A stretch of DNA of 64,000 nucleotides from Armigeres subalbatus (taxonomy: Eukaryota > Arthropoda > Insecta > Diptera > Culicidae), in NCBI RefSeq assembly GCF_024139115.2, contig NC_085139.1, positions 15,161,533 to 15,225,532 of the forward strand, given 5' to 3'. The position numbers and the translations under genes are program-made. How positions within the stretch are numbered: position 1 is the first letter of the stretch; each line of letters opens with the position of its first letter. The notes beneath the pieces were generated by a model. It had not been told where the DNA came from, did not search any database, and saw nothing but the letters and a program-made list of their open reading frames with translations. Positions 25,365 through 37,535 of the stretch are shown here, piece after piece.

Positions 25365-28300
25365 AATTCCAACCGTCTTCCATTTGGAATACAAACCGAA
25401 TTCTATTAGAAATCCCAACACTCTAAATCTAAATCGCATTACCAACCGGATGCCGATTGGAATCCTTAACGGGTTCCGTTCGGCATCCAAATTCATTCCG
25501 TTAGGAATCCCATCAAGATTTCGTTCATTATCCCAAAATGGTTTTGTTTGAAATTCTGACCAACAACCATTTGAAACACTTTCTGTTCGAAATCCCAAAT
25601 TTCGTTCAGAAGTCCGACCAGATCTTATTTATAATCAAATCCGCTTTCCATTCGGAATAACTACCGAATTATATTTGAAATCCCAACAGATTTCAGCTCA
25701 GAATTCCAATCCGTTAGGAATATCAACCTGATCCCTTTCGGATTCCGTTTCCGGTATTGAATTCCATCTAAATTCCGTTCGTTTTTCCAAACAAACTCCG
25801 TTCCATATCCTAATCAAATTCCGTTTAAAATACCAACCGGATTAATTTCGGAATCTCAACTGGATTCCGATCGAAACTCCATCCGGATTCCGTTCGGTAT
25901 CCCAATCGGATTCCGTTCCTTATCCCAAATGGATTCCGCTCGAAATTCCAACCTTATTCTGTATGGAATACCAACAGGATCTCGTTAGAAATGCCAACCG
26001 GATTCCGTTCGGAATCTCAACCTTATTACATTCGGCATCCCAACCATTCAAATCAAAACCGGATTTTGTTCGGAATCCCAACCGGATTTAATTTGAAATC
26101 AAAACCAGATTCTGTACAAAATCTTTACCGAAATCCATTTGGAATACCAACCAAATTCTGTTTGGTATCTTAACCGGATTTCATTCGGAATCAAAACCGG
26201 ATTCCGTTCGGTTTCCCAACCGGATTCCAAACGGAGTCACAACTGAATTCCATTTGAAATCCTTACCAAGTTTCGTTCGGAATCTCAACCATTCAAATCA
26301 AAACCAGATTACGTTCGGCATCCGGCTTCCGCTCGGAATTCCAACCGGATTCTGTATGGAATTTCAACAGGCTCCTGTTCAGAATGCCATCCGGATTCCG
26401 TTCGGAATATTAACCAAATTCCATTCGGAAACCTACCTGAATTCCGATGGAAATCCCAATCAGAAACCATTCGGTATCAAAGCCGGATTCCGTTCAAAAA
26501 CCCAATAAGAAACCATTCGGAGTCAAAACCGGATTCCGTTCGGAATCGAAACCGGATTCCTTTCGGAATCTCAACCAGATTCCTTTCGGAAATGGATTCC
26601 GCTCGGAATTCCAACCGGATTCTGTATGGAATACCAACAGGATCCTTTTAGAAATGCCAACCGGATTCTGTTCGGAATCTCAACCAAACGCTGTTTGAAA
26701 TCCCAACTGGATTCCATTTGACATCCCGATCATTCAAATCAAAACCAGGAATGTCAACAATATACGGAATGTCAACAGGATCCTGTTCAGAATGCCAACC
26801 TGATTACGTTCGGAATCTTAACCAAATTCCATTCGGAAACCCACATGGATTCCGATGGAAATCTCAATCAGAATTCATTCGGAATCAAAACCGGATTCCG
26901 TTCGGAGTCTCAACCGGATTCCGTTCGGAAACCCAATAAGATACCATTCGGAATCGAAACCGGATTCCGTTCGGAATCCAATTTGGAATCCGTTCCGCAT
27001 CCCAAATAGATTCCGCTCAGAATTCCAACCGGATTCTGTAATCTCCAACTGGATTCCACTCCACATCCCAACCATTCAAACCAAAGCCAGATTACGTTCG
27101 GCATCTCAAATGGATTTCGCTCGGAATTCCAACTGGATTATGTATAGAATGTCAACAGGATCCTATAAGAAAAAAGTACAAGACACTGAAGACGGCCTTA
27201 CTGTTGAGGTCGAAATACGTATCTGTCAGGATACAATTAAGTGGTGGAATTCAATGGGATTGTTCAAACTCGTCTTATGACAGGTGAACAGGATCCTGTT
27301 CAGAATGCAAGCCGGATTCCGTTCGGAATCTTAACCAAATTCCACACCTGGATTCCGATGAAAATCTCAATCAGAATTCATTCGGAATCAAAACTGGATT
27401 CCGTTCGGAATCTCAACCAGATTCTGTTTGGAATCTCACCCGGATTCCGCTCGGAATCTCATTCGGATTCCGTTCTGCATCCCAAATGGATTCCGCTCGG
27501 AATTCCAACCGGATTCTATATGGAACAACAACAGGATCCCTAAGAAATGCCATCCGGATTCCGTTCCGAATCACAATCATATTTTGTTCGGATTCTCAAC
27601 TGAATTACATTCGGCATCTCAACCATCCAAATCAAAAACAGATTCCGTTAAAAATCCCTACCAAAATCCGGTCGGAGTTCTAACCGGATTTCTTTTGGTA
27701 TCTCAACCGGATTTCATCGGAATCAAAACCCGATTCCGTTCGGCATCCCGAATGGATGCTGCTCAGAATCCCAACCGGATTCTGTACGGAGTGCCAAAAG
27801 GATCCCGTTCAAAATGCCAACTGGATTTCGTTCGGAATCTCAAACAGATTTCGTTCGGTATCCCAACCGGATTCCGTTCGGAATCTCAAACGGATTCAGT
27901 TCGGTATCCCAGCCGAATTCCAAAGGGAATCCCAAATGGATTTTGTTGGAAATTCTAATCAAATTTCATTGAAAGTCCCAATTGAATTCCGTTCGAAATC
28001 CCAACTGGATTCCGTTCTGAATTCCAACCGGATTTCATTCGGAATCAAAATCGGATTCCATTCGGCATACCAAATGGATTTTGCTCGGAATCTCAACCAA
28101 ATCCCACCTGGATTCCATTCGAATTCCAATCAGAATCCATTCGGAATCAAATCCGGATTTCGTTAGGAATCCCACCCGTATTCCGTTAAGAATATCAACC
28201 GGAATCCACTAGGAATCCCAATCGAATTCCGTTCGTTATGCCAACCAAAGTCCATTTAAAATTCCAACCGGAATCCATTCAGAATCCAACCCGGATCCCG

Positions 28301-28714
28301 TTGGAATGCCGCAAAACCCTAGTAACACAATTGAGATCGATTTTGTTGCAGCAACTCTAATATGACTGGATTTGGTTGCATATGACAAGTGTACAAGTGT
28401 GGATTCCGTACAAAATGCCAACCGGATCCCTTTTGAAATCCCAACCAGATTCCGAAATCAAAACCAGATTACGTTCGGTATCCCAGTCATTCAAATCAGA
28501 ACCGTATTCTGTGGAGAATTCAAACCGGAATCTGTTCGGAATCCTAAACGAATTTTATTTGGAATCTCAACCAGGTTCCGTTCAAAATCCTCACTGAATT
28601 TACTTCAGAATCTAAACCGAATTCCTTTGGTATCTCAACTAGACTCCGTTAGGAGAACTCACTAGATTCCACTTGGGATCTTATCCGGAGTTCATTCTGA
28701 AGCCCAACCGGATT
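25365..28714. repeat. Satellite B: degenerate 23-nt tandem repeat
   Basis: About 3.3 kb of diverged 23-nt units. The consensus has CAACC followed by GGATTCC, GTTC, GGAATCC, so each unit can fold as a 7-bp hairpin with a 4-base loop. Variants with AACAGGATCCTGTTC recur. Broken open frames of 60-176 codons rich in GFRSES are translations of the unit. The array is interrupted at 27,174-27,288 by a hairpin-repeat copy and at 28,723 by a hAT element, and resumes at 31,644. Confidence 0.9.
27174..27288 (+). repeat. Hairpin-repeat copy inside satellite B
   Basis: AAGTACAAGACACTGAAGAC starts a 115-bp match to the other copies. The core reads GACA, CTGAAGA, C, GGCCT...AGGTC, GAAA, TACGTATC, TGTC. So stem I (GACA/TGTC) and stem II (with one G-T wobble) are both present. 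AACAGGATCCT occurs on both sides and may be a target duplication, but the same string is common in satellite B. Confidence 0.75.
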
Positions 28715-28722
28715 CCTTACAT

Positions 28723-31635
28723 CAGCGGTTCGGAAGCCTTACATCAGCGGTTCGGAAGCCTTACATCAGAGGCTCAGAAGCCTCCTTTCAAGAGGCTTGG
28801 AAGCCTCCTTTCAAGAGGCTCGGAAGCCTCCTTTCAAGAGGCTCGGAAGCCTCCTTTCAAGAGGCTCGGAAGCCTCCTTTCAAGAGGCTCGGAAGCCTCC
28901 TTTCAAGAGGCCTGGAAGCCTCCCTTCAAGAGGCTCGGAAGCCTCCTTCAAGAGGCCTGGAAGCCTCCTTCAAGAGGCTCGGAAGCCTCCTTTCAAGAGG
29001 CCTGGAAGCCTCCTTCAAGAGGCTCAGAAGCCTCCTTTCCAAGAGGCTCAGAAGCCTCCTTTCAAGAGGCTCGGAAGCCTCCTTTCAAGAGGCTCAAGCC
29101 TCCTTACAAGAGGCTCGAAGCCTCCTTCAAGAGGCTCAGGCCTCCTTCAAGAGGCTCGGAAGCCTCCTTTCAAGAGGCTCAGCCTCCTTCAAGAGGCTCA
29201 GCCTCCTTTCAAGAGGCTCAGCCTCCTTTCAAGAGGCTCAGAGCCTCCTTTCCAAGAGGCTCAGAAGCCTCATTTCAAGAGGCCCAGCCTCCTTCAAGAG
29301 GCTCGGAAGCCTCCTTTCAAGAGGCTCAGGCCTCCTTCAAGAGGCCCAGGCCTCCTTCAAGAGGCCCGGAAGCCTCCCTCCAAGAGGCCCAGCCTCCTTC
29401 AAGAGGCCCTCAGGCCTCCTTCAAGAGGCTCGGAAGCCTCCTTCAAGAGGCTCAGAGCCTCCTTTCAAGAGGCTCAGAAGCCTCCTTTCAAGAGGCTCAG
29501 GCCTCCTTCCAAGAGGCCTGGAAGCCTCCTTTCAAGAGGCCCCAGCCTCCTTCAAGAGGCCCCAGCCTCCTTCAAGAGGCCCGGAAGCCTCCTTTCAAGA
29601 GGCCTCGGAAGCCTCCTTCAAGAGGCCTGGAAGCCTCCTTCAAGAGGCCTCAAGCCTCCTTTCAAGAGGCTCAGCCCTCCTTCAAGAGGCTCAGGCCTCC
29701 TTTCAAGAGGCTCGGAAGCCTCCTTCAAGAGGCCTCAGCCTCCTTTCAAGAGGCTCGGAAGCCTCCTTCAAGAGGCTCAAGCCTCCTTTCAAGAGGCCTC
29801 AGAAGCCTCCTTCAAGAGGCCCGGAAGCCTCCTTCAAGAGGCTCAGAGCCTCCTTTCAAGAGGCTCAGAAGCCTCCTTTCAAGAGGCTCAGGCCTCCTTC
29901 AAGAGGCTCGGAAGCCTCCTTTCCAAGAGGCTCGGAAGCCTCCTCCAAGAGGCCCGGAAGCCTCCTTCAAGAGGCCCAGGCCTCCTTTCAAGAGGCTCAG
30001 GAAGCCTCCTTTCAAGAGGCTCAGAAGCCTCCCTTTCAAGAGGCTCGGAAGCCTCCTTCAAGAGGCCCCAGCCTCCTTCAAGAGGCCCGGAAGCCTCCCT
30101 TCAAGAGGCTCGGAAGCCTCCTTCAAGAGGCCTGGAAGCCTCCTTCAAGAGGCCCAGAGCCTCCTTCCAAGAGGCCTCAAAGCCTCCTTCCAAGAGGCCT
30201 CGGAAGCCTCCTTCCAAGAGGCTCAGCCTCCTTCAAGAGGCTCGGAAGCCTCCTCCAAGAGGCTCGGACGCCTCCTTCCAAGAGGCTCGGAAAAGCCTCC
30301 TTCCAAGAGGCTCGGAAAAGCCTCCTTCCAAGAGGCTCGGAAAAGCCTCCTTCCAAGAGGCTCGGAAAAGCCTCCTTCCAAGAGGCTCGGAAAAGCCTCC
30401 TTCCAAGAGGCTCGGAAAAGCCTCCGTTCAAGAGGCTCGGAAAAGCCTCCTTCCAAGAGGCTCGGAAAAGCCTCCTTCCAAGAGGCTCGGAAAAGCCTCC
30501 TTCCAAGAGGCTCGGAAAAGCCTCCTTCCAAGAGGCTCGGAAAAGCCTCCTTCCAAGAGGCTCGGAAAAGCCTCCTTCCAAGAGGCTCGGAAAAGCCTCC
30601 TTCCAAGAGGCTCGGAAAAGCCTCCTTCCAAGAGGCTCGGAAGCCTCCTTCCAAGAGGCCTGGAAAGCCCTCCAAGAGGCCTCGGAAAAGCCTCCTTCCA
30701 AGCGGCTCGGAAAAGCCTCCTTCCAAGAGGCTCGGAAAAGCCTCCTTCCAAGAGGCTCAGAAAAGCCTCCTTCCAAGAGGTTCGGAACAGCCTCCTTCCA
30801 AGAGGCTCGGAAAAGCCTCCTTCCAAGAGGCTCGGAAAAGCCTCCTTCCAAGAGGCTCGGAAGCCTCCTTCCAAGAGGCTCGGAAGCCTCCTTCCAAGAG
30901 GCTCGGAAGCCTCCTTGCAAGAGGCTCGGAAGCCTCCTTGCAAGAGGCTCGGAAGCCTCCTTGCAAGAGGCTCGGAAGCCTCCTTGCAAGAGGCTCGGAA
31001 GCCTCCTTGCAAGAGGCCCGGAAGCCTTGTATCTAGAGGCCCGGAAGCCTCCTTGCATGAGGCCCGTTAGCCTCCTTGCTTGGAAGCCTCCTTCCAAGAG
31101 GCTCGGAAGCCTCCTTCCAAGAGGCTCGGAAGCCTCCTTCCAAGAGGCCCGGAAGCCTCCTCCCAGAGGCCCGGCAGCCTCCTTCCAAGAGGGCTCAGCC
31201 TCCTTCCAAGAGGCCTGGAAGCCTCCTTCCAAGAGGCCTCAGGAAGCCTCCTCCAAGAGGCCTGGAAGCCTCCTTCCAAGAGGCCTCGGAAGCCTCCTTC
31301 CAAGAGGCCTGGAAGCCTCTTCCAAGAGCCTCGGAAGCCTCCTTCCAAGAGGCTCGGAAGCCTCCTTCCAAGAGGCTCGGAAGCCTCCTTCCAAGAGGCT
31401 CGGAAGCCTCCTTCCAAGAGGCTCGGAAGCCTCCTTCCAAGAGGCTCGGAAGCCTCCTTCCAAGAGGCTCGGAAGCCTCCTTCCAAGAGGCTCGGAAGCC
31501 TCCTTTCAAGAGGCTCGGCCTATGCGGATACGAACACAGACCATTTCATTTTTATATATAAGAAGATGAGAAAGTACCTCAATGAGCGCAAAAGTTCGAA
31601 GGGGTACCTCTCAAGGAAAAGGTTGAGAACCGCTG
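28723..31635 (+). mobile_element. hAT-type non-autonomous element filled with satellite C
   Basis: The element starts CAGCGGTTC (28,723) and ends GAACCGCTG (31,635), flanked by the 8-bp target duplication CCTTACAT (28,715-28,722 and 31,636-31,643). Termini of the CAG type and an 8-bp duplication fit the hAT superfamily. The right 120 bp (31,515-31,635, ending AAAGGTTGAGAACCGCTG) look like ordinary hAT end sequence. The left end is only about 14 bp, and this block plus the target duplication is then repeated: CCTTACAT recurs at 28,737 and 28,759, a 22-nt period. The interior is satellite C and there is no transposase. The element sits inside satellite B. Confidence 0.85.
28767..31520. repeat. 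Satellite C: 22-25-nt GAGGCTCGGAAGCCTC array
   Basis: About 120 units built on GAGGCT-CGGA-AGCCTC (a 6-bp hairpin with 4-base loop) plus CCTTTCAA or CCTTCCAA. Left part (to about 30,270): variable 21-23-nt units. Middle (about 30,270-30,860): near-identical 25-nt units with GGAAAAGCC. Then a short block with CTTGCAAGAGG (about 30,905-31,015) and again 23-nt CCTTCCAAGAGG units. Both strands are nearly stop-free, giving overlapping open frames of up to 787 codons (plus) and 351 codons (minus). These are repeat translations (SFQEARKPP, GGFRASWKE) and I do not call genes. Confidence 0.95.
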
Positions 31636-31643
31636 CCTTACAT

Positions 31644-32160
31644 AAACTAAACCGCAATCCGTTCGGAATCCCGACCGGATTTTTTTCGGAGTCCTATCCG
31701 GAGTTCTCTATGAATCCCAGTTGAATTATGTTTGGAATCCCAATCAGATACCAACTGGATCCCATTCAGAATACCAATAAGATAACGTTAGGAATTCCAA
31801 TCAGATTACGTCCGGAATACAGCAGATTCCGTTCGGAGTCCCAACCTGTTTCCCTTCGGAATCTTAACTAGATTTCGTTCGGAATCCCAACAGGATTTTG
31901 GTCGGTATCCAAACCGGAATCCGTTCAGAATCCCATACGGATTCCGATTGGATTCGCAACTAGATTCCGTTCATTCCGTTCCGGATTTTTTTTCGAAATC
32001 TCGATAGATTTTCAACCGGATTCCATTCAGAGTCCATACCGGATTCTGTACGGATTCCCAAAAGGAATCCGTTTAGAATCCCTTCAAAATTATTTTCAGA
32101 GCTCAACACGGTTCCATCTAGATTAGGTTCGGAATCCCAACCGGATTCCATTCAGATTCC
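31644..32160. repeat. Satellite B, resumed beyond the hAT element
   Basis: Diverged 23-nt units with CCGTTCGGAATCCC and AACCGGATT cores, the same family as 25,365-28,714. Weaker traces continue to about 32,600. It shows that the hAT element inserted into an existing B array. Confidence 0.8.
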
Positions 32161-34298
32161 TAACCGTATGCCTTTTTTAATCTCAGTATTTTTCTTTCAT
32201 TCAATCTGAGATAATGGTTAGCTGAATCTTGTGTTGCTTCTCCGACGTGCTGACTTAAGTCCATTTGAAATTCCTATCAAGTTAATTTAAAACCAATACT
32301 TCGACGAGTTTTCATCCGAATTCCATCCGACATCCTGATTCGAATGCATCCAAATTACTTACTGGACTTTGTTTTTGTTTTAGATTGGATTCCTTCCTTA
32401 ATTCTAACCAGATTCTATTTGATAAGAGGCTAGATTCCGTCCAGAATCTTGACTAACTATATTCTATGAAAAGCCTCGGCCATGTGGATGCTCAATTGGA
32501 TCATGCGGAATCCTTATCTTATTTCGTCGAAAATCTCGACTGTGTTCTATCCAGAATCTCGGCCAGAATTCATCCTACACTCTAATTTTCTTTTGTCGAC
32601 CTCAGCGAAATTTTCGGTGAAATTCCGTCAACCGACATCTCGGTTTTTTTTTTATCGGAATGTGATAATTGCGACTTAATCGCTAGACTTTCCAGAATGG
32701 GGGTTTAACCATCAATTGTACTGGCTGCTTGTCTGAAATCATGTTGCAATTTAATTCGGAATCTCTCTGATATTTCATTAAAAAACGCAAATATTGAAAT
32801 GGATTTTTTTTTCACGAAAACTCTCACAAATTTGGGTTTCGGTATATCAATAATAACCCTTTTATCTACTTCTTGATAAAAAAAATAAAATTTTCGAAAA
32901 GGACGAACAATCGGAATGTTTTAATAGTGCGACTCGCCACCAGCCCTGCGTTCAATATACGACCGCAATGAGGTCACACTCTCTTCGCCATCTCCGTCGG
33001 AATGCGGAAGCAGCCGGGCGTGTTGAGGGCAATAAAACATTACCGGCTGCACCAAATCAAATTTAAAACCGAACCAGCAGTGAATGCCTCTTCGATCATC
33101 AATCTGACAGAGCGAGCGCCATCCGGCGCTATCGTGCATCATCGTCTGCCAACCGGAAGAGTGTCGGAAATAATTGAACATCCGCTTTCCGGCTTCCTCT
33201 CTTCTCCCTGCTCGGAGGCGGGAAAAGCCGTTTCTGCCGTTATTGGTGCACGAGCCAGCGCCAGCAGCAAGTGAATGAATGCCCCAGAAATTGTCGACCG
33301 GGACTACCGCACTCATCATATTATGCTTGTCATCTATCTTCGCCATGGATGAGGGCATAAATCCTCCGGTTATTCGATTAAAAATGCGGAACACCCGGAA
33401 ACAGCTGCACGGCTCAGACAGGAGACTGGGACGCTTACTAAAACATCGCCAACGGTTCGATGTAATAATCCCGGGACCATCTAACGATGCTCACAGTGGG
33501 TGGTGCCATGGGTTACCGATGCGATGGGGCTCGTCGCTGAAGTCATTTAGACATAAAACGGCAATAGGCTAGGGAGACTTTTAATTATTCAGAATCTTCT
33601 TATTTTTCCGCTTTCCTCCTAATAAAGCTCTTTAAATGTTTATCCGGATTCTGGACAATGATAGCTCTTACAGGAACTGTGGGCAGAAGGTCGTTTTCCG
33701 AGTAATACAACACCAGCAGCAAGCGCATCGAGTCTCCCAGAAAGATAAATAATGGTCTGTCAGATTAAACGTTTATGACTGTGAATTTAGTCGCTGAAGA
33801 GGACTCATCTATCTAAGCCAAGGGAAGAAAGCCATCGGCTTTTGCTTCGAAGGCCTATCACGGCTGAGCCTGTCCGGAGGAGATTGACGGGTGGAGAGGG
33901 CGGCTGTTATTTAAAATTAGAAACTGAGCTCGCTCAATTTGCGAAGATTTCGGTTATTTGGCGGCAGTAAACTTGACTCTCATCCAAGCGGGGGCAGCCA
34001 GGGGTTGTGGGTGGACCTTGGCAGTAAATGATGGCTGTGATTAATTGATGATATTCCACGAGGCTGTTCTCATTGAGACGACTGATTGACTGATAAATGA
34101 AAGGGGGGTCGTCGGAATTGAGGGTTAAACGATATGACGTGCGAATGATGATTTAAATTTGACATAGGATTGGATTAAACTTTACAATCACCACGTTTGA
34201 CTATCGGATTTCATGACATGTTTTAATTTTTAAAAGTTATAATAGATGTGAAAACTGATTACTTTGCTGTTTTGGAGTGACGAATTAATCGACAAAAA
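32161..34298. other. Unique sequence without supported gene
   Basis: A compositionally balanced block at 32,930-33,570 has overlapping open frames of 157 (minus), 97 and 90 (plus) codons, with no domain and no consistent coding strand. The rest is AT-rich. Host exon or regulatory DNA cannot be excluded here. Confidence 0.35.
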
Positions 34299-34370
34299 CA
34301 ATCCCATTGGATTCCACCACTTAATTGTATCTTGACAGATACGTATTTCGACCTCAACAGTAAGGCCGTT
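34299..34370 (-). repeat. Hairpin-repeat fragment, cut at the core
   Basis: Minus-strand copy of the family, from AATCCCATTGG to AGTAAGGCCGTT. It keeps GAAA, the stem and the distal part but breaks off just before CTGAAGA, where the inverted-repeat element at 34,379 begins. Confidence 0.7.
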
Positions 34371-34378
34371 GTGGGTAA

Positions 34379-34575
34379 TTCCGACCAAGATGAATACACC
34401 ACTAGGTGCTCTAATCTGCCAAATTCACGATTCAGCCATCTTGGATTTTAGTATGGGAGTGCCAGCCGGTTTGTTTATGTTTTGCACCGAAAATGAATTT
34501 TTCACCCCCGCCTTCCTCTCGTCCATAAATTGAGCACATTGAAACACCTAGCTGTGTATTCATCTTGATTCCGAC
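34379..34575. mobile_element. Small inverted-repeat element (about 200 bp)
   Basis: CAAGATGAATACACCACTAG (left) and, in reverse complement, CAAGATGAATACACAGCTAG (right) form imperfect terminal inverted repeats of about 25-30 bp, both preceded by TTCCGAC-like sequence. No coding capacity. It interrupts a hairpin-repeat copy. I could not define a target duplication. Confidence 0.6.
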
Positions 34576-34772
34576 GGCCCTGAAAGGGTGAATGACGCGA
34601 ACGCGACCGACGTAGGATGCGGTGAACGTTTTGTTGTCGTTTAGCGTCGCCGCAGCTCATACAGCGCGAGACGGCCACAACAAGATTGTTGATATTGGGA
34701 ATGAAGATAGAAGAAAGATGGTTGTTTCTAAACGAATATTCAAAGATGTTCTTAAAACAATCTCCGTAGGTA

Positions 34773-36059
34773 TAAGGTACACTGGGGGGAGTGGAAAAGG
34801 AAAAATCGATAGTGCATGTTCGAATTAGTGTAAAACCAGTTTAAATGATTTAAATGCGTTTAATCAAAATGGATTATCAAAAACAGTCAATTTTGCACCA
34901 GCTGTGCGGTAATTTATACCATTTTGATCGCTTGAAATTTATGGAAATAGATTTTAAAATTAGGAGTTGTTTTTCCACTTACCCTAGTGGGATGGGGTAA
35001 GTGGAAAACCCATGTTACCTTGACCTTCAATAGTGATGAGTAGTTACATATAACTAATATCAATACCATAATTGCTCTGAGTATCTTTTGTGGAATAATT
35101 TCATTACCTTAACGGAAAAGATCCTTAAGGAATTCTCGTAATAGCTAGGGGAGGGCTGGTTTTGCCTTCTCGGACACTAAGTGTACGTGAAGTCTATATG
35201 TTCGCCCCCCGAACATTTTAAAGGAAAAATGGGACTTACAGGGTTATAAACTAATCAACTTAGTTTAACGAATTGAGATGATGTCTGTATGTGCGTATTT
35301 GTATGTATGTGTGTGCGCAAAGCACGTACAACATTAGCAGCTATTCTTAAGCACTTGTCCTTAACCGATTTGTTCGCAAAAAAATTACATTCAACGGCGA
35401 AACTTGTTAGGAGGAATAAAAATTAATGTGAATTATAGAATATATTTACCTATCAGTGCTATTTTTAACTTTCTTATATATTTTTTTCATATGGAAAACA
35501 TGTGAAAGGCATCAGTACCGATAGGTGGATTAATCAGGCATTTTCTCATTTAGATGAGTCCAATCACCACTGGAATCCCAATGATAACAAAGAAGGAACA
35601 TATTAAGATTCACAGCTATCGAAATAAACCCTGGAGGGAAGAAAAAAATTGCGTACTTAGAACATTATCCACTTCCCCCGCAGTGTTTGATACCTGGGGT
35701 AAGTGTAAAATCTTTGAATTATGTGCTTTCTTGGTACAAACCACTACCAATTGAATGGGATTAGTTTAATTGTATTGTTATGGTCACCTGTGATATAAAT
35801 TCACTAGAAAAAAGAACAATTGGTGCAAATAAGAATTAATTTTATGAATGCAAATATCAATTTTTTGCGAAACCTAAAATTACAGTTCAAGCGTTAACCG
35901 TGTTAGTGTATGTGTTATACAAATTTCAACATAGTATTAGTGTGAGCATCAAAGTATAACATTGCATGATGCCATGATGTGGTAAAGTATGTACAATTCC
36001 AATTTTTCGAGTCGATTTTTACACTTACCTCCTTTTTCCACTTCCCCCAGTGTACCTTA
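34773..36059. mobile_element. 1.3-kb element with GGTACACTGGGGG inverted ends
   Basis: AAGGTACACTGGGGGGAGTG at the left end and its near-complement (CACTTCCCCCAGTGTACCTT) at the right form inverted repeats of about 28 bp. If the termini are CACTGGGG/CCCCAGTG (34,780 and 36,052), both sides are flanked by TA. Related motifs lie inside: TTTTCCACTTACCCTAGTGG near 34,971 with GGGGTAAGTGGAAAAC beside it, and CCACTTCCCCCGCAGTG near 35,670. No transposase is visible. Superfamily uncertain. Confidence 0.65.
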
Positions 36060-36355
36060 CCTCAAATAATTTCCAAATGGTATTTCCAAAGAAATTTTCA
36101 AAGGAATTTCTGAGATAAGTTTTGAAGGAATTTCCGAAAAAATCGTGAAGGAATCTCCGAACGATTTTTTTTAAATCCTGGAGAAACTTCCAACATTCCT
36201 AATGTTTTTCTCTCTAGAATTTTTTTGGACGTTCCACCAAGAATTCTTTCGGAATTTCCTCCTGGGATTTTTTCAGAAAATCCTCCGGAAATTACTTCGG
36301 AGATAAATCCAGAAATTCATTTAGAAATTGTTCAAGATATTTCTTTGTACATTCA
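36060..36355. repeat. Degenerate GAATTTCC tandem repeat
   Basis: Diverged units of about 24 nt (GAAGGAATTTCCGA, GGAATTTCCTCC). Same broad family as elsewhere in the window. It starts at the end of the element at 34,773-36,059. Confidence 0.55.
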
Positions 36356-36479
36356 AATACAGTGAACTATCCTTCACTCGATATTGAACGGCAACGGACT
36401 ATCGAGTTATAGAGGTATCGAGATAGGGAACACATTTATATTTGGTTGAATGTCGTTTCGCCGAACTGACTGTTCGAAA

Positions 36480-36698
36480 TTTGTTTCCTTATTAAATGAA
36501 CTGAGAAGTGAGATGTTTGAAGTGAATGGTGAACTGCGAGAACTGAGAAGTGACAAATGAGATTTTTGAAAGATTGATCCTCACTTCTCACTCCTAACAA
36601 TTTATTTCTCACTCCTCATTTTTCAATTTTCACTTTTCACTACTTACTTCTTACTTCTCTCTTCCCATATCTCGCTTCTCACCTCCTTTTTCCAACTA
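36480..36698. repeat. CTTCTCA-type microsatellite, left part
   Basis: Irregular repetition of CACTTCTCACTT and its complement (GAGAAGTGAGA near 36,510). It continues at 43,592 after the pogo/Tigger-like insertion. Confidence 0.75.
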
Positions 36699-37535
36699 CA
36701 GGTATGTTCCGTTTTTATCAACCGTGAGTTTCAGTTGATAAAATCGGAACAGTGACAAAATCGGAATAATTTTCTTAGACAATTTTTTAATGCTAAAATT
36801 TTAGTAAAAATGATTTATTGCTGGTAAAATGTGAGATTTTCAGGTTCTAACATTTTTATATGTTAAAGGACTGTCCATAAACCACGTGAACATGCTAGTG
36901 GGTGGCAATGGTTAGTGAAAAGACATAGGAAATATATATTTATCATCAATGGTGACTGGTTGAGGTTCCTGACAAGTAAGAAGTGCATCAAGGGAACGTC
37001 CATAAATGATGTTACGAAAAATTAATCATTGTCAATCCATCCTCCATTCATTGTCCCACTTTTTGCATGAAATTTCATATAAATTGATATGAGTAGTCAC
37101 ACTTTTAGAAACCCTCTCCCTCCTTCTCCTCCACGTGACGTAATTTATGAACGTTCCCTAAGATAAGATGGCATCCGTTGATAACATAGCAATATATTTG
37201 AAAATATTTGACCTCCTTAACCCTTCGGGACGGATGGGTCAATAGAGTGATTCAAATTTTGACTTTTTTGCCCCCCGATGTTTGAACGATTGCATTTGCC
37301 TTTTTATTAACTCTCCTAAATTTTTAGCTAATTTGGATGTAAATTGAGTGAACACGCGCGATTTGAAGTTTGCATGAAAATTGCTATGAAAAAGTAACTT
37401 TCATGGAAAACCGTTCCCAAACGCAACCCTTTAAGCTCTAAAAACATATGAGTACATCGGCATTATAAGAAATTTTACAAGGAAGCAGGTCGTTATTGTT
37501 GCGAAACGATTTGATGCTCGCAACAAAAGTTATTA

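Noticed and set aside
28673..31724. Overlapping open frames of 787, 757, 351 and 214 codons
   Set aside because: They translate satellite C on both strands in several frames. None has non-repeat sequence with a domain.
33000..33572. Possible host exon from overlapping open frames
   Set aside because: Open frames on both strands without splice-site logic, domain or codon bias that I can see.
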